The translations under genes and the position numbers were made by a program. Positions 57,190 through 64,000 of a stretch of 64,000 bases of DNA are shown piece after piece. This DNA comes from Takakia lepidozioides (lineage: Eukaryota; Streptophyta; Takakiopsida; Takakiales; Takakiaceae): positions 23,374,001 to 23,438,000 of the forward strand of contig CM060732.1 in the NCBI GenBank assembly GCA_030704615.1, read 5' to 3'. The first letter of the stretch is position 1. Each line of letters begins with the position of its first letter. Under the pieces are notes generated by a model. That model saw only the letters and a list, made by a program, of their open reading frames with translations, searched no databases and was not told where the DNA came from.

Positions 57190-60070
57190 CCCTAAAACGT
57201 GGGTGGGGATTACATGGTTCCCATGGTACCCGCAAGCGAGAGATAGAAGGACTTTTGTGAACAAGCATGTTTTGGCTTGGCTTGGCTGTCTCTGTCTTGG
57301 AGACATTGTTTGTCGGAGAGAAGACGTAAGCACACACGCACAGGAAACATAAGAACCATATATGGGTCTGAAGGTGGTCGGTCACCTCCCTTCCGGAGTG
57401 TTCACTCCAAAACTTTGGTGTCAAACACTTTCACAGTGGGACAGGCGAGCCAGCGTTTGGAAATATTAAAGCACTATGCAAGAAAGTGGTGAGGTTGGAG
57501 ACGGGATGGAGTGGTACGTTGAGAACCCTAATGTTGAGGATGGTTTGGAGCAAGTGTACGCGGAGAGCAGTAGGCATTTGTTACATGTGTGAAGATCTGG
57601 CCAAGAAGCACTCGCGCAGTGTTGTATCCTTAGGCCACTATGGTCATCTCTGTGGAGCACATACATAGCAGTAAAAGACGACTATTATTGGACTGCATCT
57701 GCAGAGTTGACAGGCATTCCCAGGACCAAAGACTGCTCACAACAGTGGCGGCTATATGTCAGTCACGGAAGATTTTATTCAGGCCTGGCCACGTTGTCTT
57801 CCACCAGAATATCGACAAAACTGCAGTCCATGGTGGTCTCTCCTTGGGGCACTTCCCACTTCTCTTTTAGGTGAAGATCTTTCAATGCAAAGCTGGACAA
57901 TCTTGGTGAACCTGTTCGAGTCACACTTCTTTCACAGGGTAGAAAAAGGAACTACCTGCTTTATAACTACTGGCATTGGCCTTGTGCAAGTTTCTGCAGG
58001 CTGTGGTCAATGATGCCGATTCTCATGCTGAGAACTGGAATTGGCTCAAGGTTCTGAAGAGAATGCACAAGAGTGTCCAAGCTTTGTAGCTTTGCTTTCC
58101 TCTTTCACAGGACCAGACTGACACGGGGAAGGGAAAAGCAGAGATTGAAATACGACAATAGAACAATGCTTGGCTTTTTCCTTGGTTGTAGTTTTATTCC
58201 GGGTGTCCAATGGGTTATGTTGGTGGGAGTACACCTAGCATGCTCTAGAAAGGCTATCACAGTGCAGTTGCCAGAGGAACACTGGGCCTTTGAAGCATCA
58301 ACCGGTCTCTCTGCAAAGTTAATTAATAGCCAAGGAGTGTTTGTTTCAAATTGTTCATTTAGACCCCAGATTGACATCCTATATCGGGATATACCAGAAA
58401 GTATTCCAGTGCGGCTACCCAAATATTCATACTTCGACATACTTGAGACTACTTACTGTAAAGCAGGGCTAGTAAGGGCTTGTTAGTAGCTTGTTCTGGA
58501 GTTACAAGAATTAAGTCTGACATTTCACGGGCACAGACCCCACATTCCATGCAAACTGCAAATTTGAGTGAAGCCCATGGTTTTGTAAGTCCTTAAGTTA
58601 AAGGTGTGTGTGCCAACTTTGATAGAACCTATCCAAGATCCACATGGCAGAAGGGATCTGCATGGGTAGAAGCATCAACCAACCATAATTTTCCTTGAAT
58701 TTGGGGTGAACATACCTGCTAGGACCCAAAAGGTGATGGTGAGCTATGTCTTGCCCAACCATGTATGGAGCTCTAGTGGACTCCAGCTAGTTCGCGGGCT
58801 AAAATTTGCAGCGACAATTAAAACCTCTCCCCTGCTGTTAAATCTTATTCACCTACTCCCCTTCCCTTAACAAATCAGGCCTCACCTAAAGGCTAACACA
58901 TGTTGAGCAAAAAAGAATTGGTGTTCCTTGTCTGAAAAGCTGGTGCCTAGTAACAAACACCCACTAGTATAGTAATTAATAATTTCAAATATTACATGCT
59001 AGTGAGTGTAAGCGCACTACCGATGGATGCCCAGATATGTCCGGTCCTATCAACCCCACTCATCTCATCACTCTCATCAAAGTGATGCAGTGAGGTTGCC
59101 CAGCATTTGCAGGGGAGGGAGCAACTGACATCCAACTTCATCAAACAGTTGGATATAACCAAATAAGCCCAAACAGAAGTGGCGAAAAATCAGATCACAG
59201 AAAGGAGAAATCTTCCCATCTAAATCTGTTGCAACCCAATTTGTATTATTACCAGATTGGAGGGTGGAACATTTTTCAAAGGGTGATGAATAGCCACACA
59301 AGCCAACTGGCACCCATGCTCAGAACATGAACAGGAGACAAAATAGGATCAAGAGAATCAGAAAGAGAAAGTAATGGGGATGTTCTCTTTACTTAAGGAT
59401 AGTAAAGATAACAAGTCTAATCCTTATTTCCTTCGTTTAATTTGAAGTCAAAAGTTCCATGCTCTGCTGACAATCCTCCTGAAGATCTAAAGATTATTTG
59501 ACAAGAAATAACCTAGAAACTCAATATGCATCATCTATAAGGGTTGACTGAAGAATAAAAGACGGCATGATATGGACCAGCCAACAGAGAAATTGCCACT
59601 TGGTGCGGCTTGCTGTGGAGTGGGTCATTGCCAATCCCAATGGGATTGTCGCCAGGACTATTGGGCGTAGGGGTCAAGTTCAACAAAGACAGCAGCACAG
59701 TTACTTAATGTGCAATCTTTGCCCCGCTAAAGAGCCTCCCCAACCCCTGACTAAAGGTAGAAACACAATCCGCGCGAGTAGAGATGCTATCACAGTGAGG
59801 TGATACCAAACAATCTACAGAATCAATGTCAATGGTACTCAGACCATCATCCTCAGTCCTCAACAACGCTAGCTCAAACATGGACACTCTCTTTGTAATG
59901 CATCAAATCATAATGTCTTGGAGCCCCATCTTGTCCTACTGATCTACCCATTGGTTCACATCTCAGCTACTAAATCAAAAATCTAGGCCTGGCAACAGCA
60001 GTTGTAACATCACCAGTACCATTTTTGCTGCCTCCTGCACATGGTCACAATATGACTCTCTCAAAAGACC
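57190..60070. other. UPF1 3' region and intergenic DNA, no gene recognised
   Basis: This holds the 3' untranslated region of UPF1 and the 3' end of the convergent SmB gene. The longest open frames (58,073-58,486 plus, 58,105-58,440 minus) overlap each other, match nothing I know, and have no supporting splice or start context. No LTR, LINE or RNA gene is seen. Confidence 0.6.
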
Positions 60071-60961
60071 TCACTGCTGCTGCTGCTGCTGCTGAGGTGG
60101 GCCCATACCAGGCCGAGGGCCGCCATACATCCCAGGGGGCGGAGGTCTAGGACCACCCGGACCTCCCATTCCAGGGGGCATACCTGGGCGAGGATGGCCT
60201 CCCATTCCAGGATGAGGACCTCGCATCATCTGTGGTGGACCTACAGGCCTCTGTCCGTAAGGAGGAGGAGGCATTCCACCCATCTGAGATGGGGGTGGTC
60301 CCATTCCAGGTCTGGGGGCTCCATACTGGGGTGGAGGGCCGCCAGGCTGCCCAACCATCATTTGGCCAGGCCCAGGAGGCCGCATACCAGGTCCACCACC
60401 TGGAGCTTGCATTGGCCGAGGAAAAACGCCAGGAGGACCAGGAGGGCGAACTCCAGGAATGGGACCTGGTGCTGGGGCACTGTAGGTCACTGGACCAGAT
60501 GAAACCTGGGCAACTGGGGGCCTTGATAACTGCGGCTGCATCATCCCAGGGGCAGGGCCCCCAACTCCTCTCGCTGGACCAGACAGTCCAGGTTGCGCCT
60601 GACCAAGAGGGGCAGTGGGGATTCCTCGTCCTCCAACCCGCCCAATTCCTGGCCCTCCTTGAGCCACTGCTGTTGCCTTTGCCCGTGATTCTTCTTGGGG
60701 TGGTGGTCCTTCAATGGTCATAGAGATTACCTCTTCTCCGCGCAGCAACATCAGCCCTAGAGTTCGTCTCTCCTCCTTTTCCTCCTGGGGCTTCCCCTTC
60801 TTGGGTGGCACACGTCGGAATTCCTCGCAATCACCTAGCACCAGATTCATATGCCGATCGAATGCCATGAACTTGCCAACCAGCTGCCGACCATCCTGTA
60901 TCGTCACCCGCATTCTGTAATTTATGTAGAGCAGCATCTTGGACGTCTTGGACATCGACAT
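60071..60961 (-). CDS. SmB: Small nuclear ribonucleoprotein SmB (296 aa, single exon)
   Basis: Core subunit of the heptameric Sm ring on U1, U2, U4 and U5 snRNAs. It starts MSMSKTSKMLLYINYRMRVT as plant SmB does. Sm1 (about 10-51, with GRQLVGKFMAFDRHMNLVLG) and Sm2 (about 66-85, LGLMLLRGEEVISMTIEGPP) are intact. Then come a short GRG segment (GRVGGRGIP) and a long Pro/Gly/Met-rich tail (PPGM-like repeats, the usual ligand for WW/GYF proteins). It ends in seven Gln encoded by a CAG run. The open frame extends 81 codons upstream to 61,204, but that part has no Sm similarity and reads through CT and CAAA repeats, so the conventional ATG at 60,961 is chosen. No intron interrupts it. Length is somewhat above Arabidopsis SmB. 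Confidence 0.96.
   Translation of the reverse strand: MSMSKTSKMLLYINYRMRVTIQDGRQLVGKFMAFDRHMNLVLGDCEEFRRVPPKKGKPQEEKEERRTLGLMLLRGEEVISMTIEGPPPQEESRAKATAVAQGGPGIGRVGGRGIPTAPLGQAQPGLSGPARGVGGPAPGMMQPQLSRPPVAQVSSGPVTYSAPAPGPIPGVRPPGPPGVFPRPMQAPGGGPGMRPPGPGQMMVGQPGGPPPQYGAPRPGMGPPPSQMGGMPPPPYGQRPVGPPQMMRGPHPGMGGHPRPGMPPGMGGPGGPRPPPPGMYGGPRPGMGPPQQQQQQQ
60075..60095 (-). repeat. CAG/CTG triplet repeat encoding C-terminal poly-Gln of SmB
   Basis: Seven CAG codons just before the stop; CTG on the plus strand. Confidence 0.9.
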
Positions 60962-62365
60962 CTTGCCTGCCCTTCCCTCCCACACACAAACAAACAAACA
61001 AACAAACAGGAAAGCTTTCCCCACACACACCCAACAAAGCACTGCGCGCGCTCCTCTTAGGTCTGGTCTCTGTAGGTTCGGCTCTGGTGCGGTGTTGGGC
61101 TCGTGAACTCTTCCGAGGCTAGGGAGCTGTGAGGCTCGGATCAGATATATACTCTCTCTCTCTCTCTCTTTTCTTGGGCTCAGAAATCGTTGCCGTCGAA
61201 ACAAGTGATAAATTTTCCTTCGCTGGCCAGTGGAAGGGTAGACCTTGAACCTGCTCTTGAGACAATCAGAGCCTGTGAATGATAGAGAGACAGCAAAACG
61301 TTGGAGAAATGATCATGATGGATTGGGATGTGGTCCCTCCCGATGCAGAGGTGATACACCAGATGCAGTCCAGGTACGAGTGTAGATGGTGGAGACATGG
61401 AAAGAAGTGAGAGGCGACTCCTTCATCAATTTTCGGTGTCATCGTTCGTTTCCAGTCTTTGGGATCAGAGGAGAGAGAAGCCGAGGCGTTTCCTATTCCA
61501 AAGCAATTCAACAATGACAACAATCTCATACAGGCACTGACAAACCCAGGTGTCTCTGGGTGGCCACACACCGTATGCTGCTTTGGCCACATTCTTTTTG
61601 CTTCACTTAGTTACTACCAATGCAAACATGGATGCCCAGTGCACACCCGCGCAAATCTGCCCTTTTCACGATAGAAGCAGTGCCGGCAACAATTGTGAGC
61701 ATGTCATTAGATCACAGTGTGCGATGATGAAAGTTCAGATACACTTCACAGTGATTCAAGTTGTGCACCATCCCTAATGGCAATGGCTATGCTTCTCCGT
61801 AGACGAGGTAATTCCTCATCACTCCTTTCCCCTTTCCTCTTTCCAATAAAATACAAGTTATACTGACACCATTTTAAGGTTTACTATGTAGGCTGAATGC
61901 ACTCAATATCATCCAATTCGGTGTCGTAGGGCATCCATGTTCCAGCCCTCTGCATTTGCAATGCAACTTAGCCAATACTGTCCACAGAGCAAACCACTCA
62001 AGGACAGTAGTCTCTACCATCCCATCCATGGATCTGTGCAAAAGTTGCAACACCACTCTGGTGTAACTTTTCAACCCACACCAGAGATATCAAGCATACC
62101 GTTTACCTTCTTTATCTCCCTTTGGTATTCAATATGAAGAAGTTATTATCAATATCATCATCATCTCTCACTGACTTGCTCCTTGAACTGTTAATGAAAT
62201 AGAGCCTGGTTCTACCCCTCAAGGAACTAGCAAGGCAAGACTGAGAGTCAGCCTTACCATGGATAGCTAGTGGTGGCTACATACATACAGCAGACCCCCC
62301 AACATAGTGGACCAAAAGAATAGGCAATTGATCCAAATATGACCAAAATTCAAAGATGTGTTAAA
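60962..62365. other. Spacer between SmB and the TRAF-type gene
   Basis: Holds the SmB 5' leader and promoter: a CAAA-type repeat (about 60,987-61,008) and a (CT)n tract (61,152-61,168). Toward 62,365 it should contain the 3' untranslated region of the next minus-strand gene. No gene is supported in 61,200-62,300. Confidence 0.65.
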
Positions 62366-63814
62366 TCAATGAGAGGGCGGCCCAGTCCCGTTCATCAAGG
62401 TGGTGCTATTTTCCAACTGCTTTTGCAAGTTCCGGAGCTCTCGCCGCAGCTGTAATACCTCAGCAGAGACGTCGGTTGCCTTTAGCTCTTGTTTTAGCTT
62501 CTTAACCTCCTGTTCCAGTGACATCACTCGCCTCTCTTGTTCGTTAAGAGTCAATAGCACATCACCATTGTCAACGGCCTCAGCCCTGTTGGCAAGTGAC
62601 AACGCCTGCAAAACCAGAACCTACATCCTTAGAATATTGATGAGAAAAACAGGAACAATGATAGCTGGAGCAAGTATGTTTCCTCCTGACCAGTTAGGTC
62701 ACTAACTCCTGAAAGGAGCTGGTAATAGCCACTAACACAAGGAGAGCAAGTTGGTTGCTCCATTCTCCACTTTAAGGACTGAAAAGGCCCTGGGTGACCA
62801 AAAGGCAAGATTATCCCTGAAATCTAGATGGACAGCATAACATAACCTTGCCCATAGGGGATGCCCGGGACCATTTACAGTCTGGCTATGATGCACTACA
62901 AACCAACTGGGTGGACAGATCAACAGCAGCAGCACTTAGATGCAAGGTGCTCCTAGAGCTACAAGAAAACCACATTCCTCCCTTCTAACTTATTCCATGG
63001 AGGGATCTGTCCCCTAAAGGGAAATGACCAAGACAGAAGTGGTGAACCTTTTCAAGAAGCACAATACGCTGGCTTTGGTTTCCCACTGAAATTTCGTGCT
63101 TTTGCACAGACTGGAGAACCTGTAGCAAATGCTGCCCCATAAACTCAACACAATGTTGCTCCAACACACCCTGCCGCCATACAGCCACCATAGCCCCCCT
63201 TAAAATCAACCCTCTGCAATAAGAGTTCACCCTAAAACTCATGATAATCCATTCTTAAAAGCAAATATGGATCCTGCACAAAATGTTAGGAATCTCCCCT
63301 ACACATTCAGTCTCAAAATATAATGTCTTTCCCCGCTTTCCTTTCCTGTACCATCCAAGAACCTCATGCGTACAGAGGGCCACCACAAGCGCCATGTGGT
63401 GGGAAAACAAATACGCACGCTCTTTGTCACATGGCTAAAACTCTCCCTACTAAAGCATAGCACACTCAACAAGCTACCCACCTGTGGCATTGTATACAGG
63501 CACCCAACTTGCTGGAACGGGCAATTCACCGATTTCATTGGGCACACAGTAAGACAGTGTTTGTCCATCTCGCCCCGTGCCACCATAGCCCCACATTGTT
63601 GTTTGCATGAAAGCAGCTTGAAGTGGCAGGATGCATCATGGGCAGTCGCATGCAGTGCTGAAAAGACATGACCACAGTTCTCATTTTTGCAAGTCACTGG
63701 CCTTAACAAGCACCTCATCTTGTGCTCAGCAAATTCCTCGTTGTTATCAAATTTCATCTCACAGTGATGGATTTTGCTGCGATCAACTCGTTTGAGCAAT
63801 GCCTTGGCCAGCAC
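62366..63814 (-). CDS. TRAF-type zinc-finger protein, last three visible exons (partial)
   Basis: Visible exons: 63,814-63,482 (111 codons), 63,170-63,048 (41 codons) and 62,605-62,366 (79 codons plus TGA), all GT/AG and phase 0. The first has a Cys/His array of TRAF zinc-finger type (CEMKFDNNEEFAEHKMRCLL, VTCKNENCGHVFSALHATAH, CKQQCGAMVARGEMDKHC, CPMKSVNCPFQQVGC), closest to the plant TRAF-type zinc-finger family (Arabidopsis At1g09920-like, from memory). The middle exon is helical (LEQHCVEFMGQHLLQVLQSV). The last is a coiled coil (MSLEQEVKKLKQELKATDVS) ending in GPPSH. TRAF zinc fingers and coiled coils mediate protein-protein contacts; the exact role is unknown. The acceptor at 63,815 implies upstream exons outside the window; 63,815-64,000 looks intronic. 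Confidence 0.85.
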
Positions 63815-64000
63815 CTAAGAGCCACCAAAACAAGAAAATAAACATGGGAAGAGATGGAACCGAATTGGCTTGCATGTGCTAGAGGCAGAAAAAGGTCAAG
63901 TCAATCATTATCAGCTTCACAATGAACTCACACAAATATTCTGGTGCACCCTTGCAGATATATAGTACGACACAAAGGAACATGCAATCACCCTCATTCA

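Noticed and set aside
58073-58486. 137-codon ORF downstream of UPF1
   Set aside because: No similarity known to me; a comparable ORF runs on the opposite strand over the same bases, as expected by chance.
60962-61204. 81-codon N-terminal extension of SmB
   Set aside because: It reads through CT and CAAA repeats and lacks similarity; the family starts at MSMSK.

Overview
The window is nuclear DNA of a streptophyte (a land plant or a charophyte alga). Three complete genes and one partial gene are closest to plant proteins: UPF1, an ASG2/WDTC1-type WD40-TPR protein ending in a CaaX box, SmB, and a TRAF-type zinc-finger protein. Both long genes have many introns, and the transposons are typical of plants: Ty3/gypsy LTR elements, a CACTA element, a tRNA-type SINE and LINE fragments. 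A Chara-like alga is only a guess; I cannot fix the genus.

Left third, 1-23,089: a nested transposon block. An outer decayed Ty3/gypsy element ('element 1', minus strand) has its 5' LTR at 22,502-23,089 and the last 156 bp of its 3' LTR at 1-156. A second, larger Ty3/gypsy element ('element X', plus orientation) inserted into the reverse transcriptase gene of element 1 (ends 11,854 and 19,204, target duplication about RTCAT). A CACTA DNA transposon then inserted into a long extra ORF at the 3' end of element X, leaving a GAA target duplication. Finally a segment of about 9 kb, made of most of X plus one CACTA end, was cut out, inverted and placed about 0.9 kb to the left (now about 1,995-10,954). 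This split the 5' LTR of X and the CACTA in two. Element X carries arrays of CACAG spaced exactly 10 bp apart in both LTRs and again between its integrase and its extra ORF.

Middle, 23,297-57,189: a SINE with perfect 11-bp target duplications, then two divergent housekeeping genes. The ASG2/WDTC1-like gene (minus, 19 exons, 754 codons, 37,416 to 25,158) and UPF1 (plus, 29 exons, 1,259 codons, 38,767 to 57,189) share a 1.35-kb intergenic region. All splice junctions were placed by hand at GT/AG with preserved phase. Introns of both hold LINE pieces, GA microsatellites and two families of short dispersed repeats; UPF1 intron 4 (5.1 kb) holds most of them.

Right end: a 2.9-kb stretch with no recognised gene, an intronless SmB gene (minus, 60,071-60,961), a 1.4-kb spacer, and the last three exons of a TRAF-type zinc-finger gene (minus) whose 5' part lies beyond the window.

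The host genes belong to RNA metabolism (nonsense-mediated decay, splicing) and, probably, ubiquitin ligase substrate choice. They are neighbours, not an operon. The unusual biology lies in element X and in its rearrangement.
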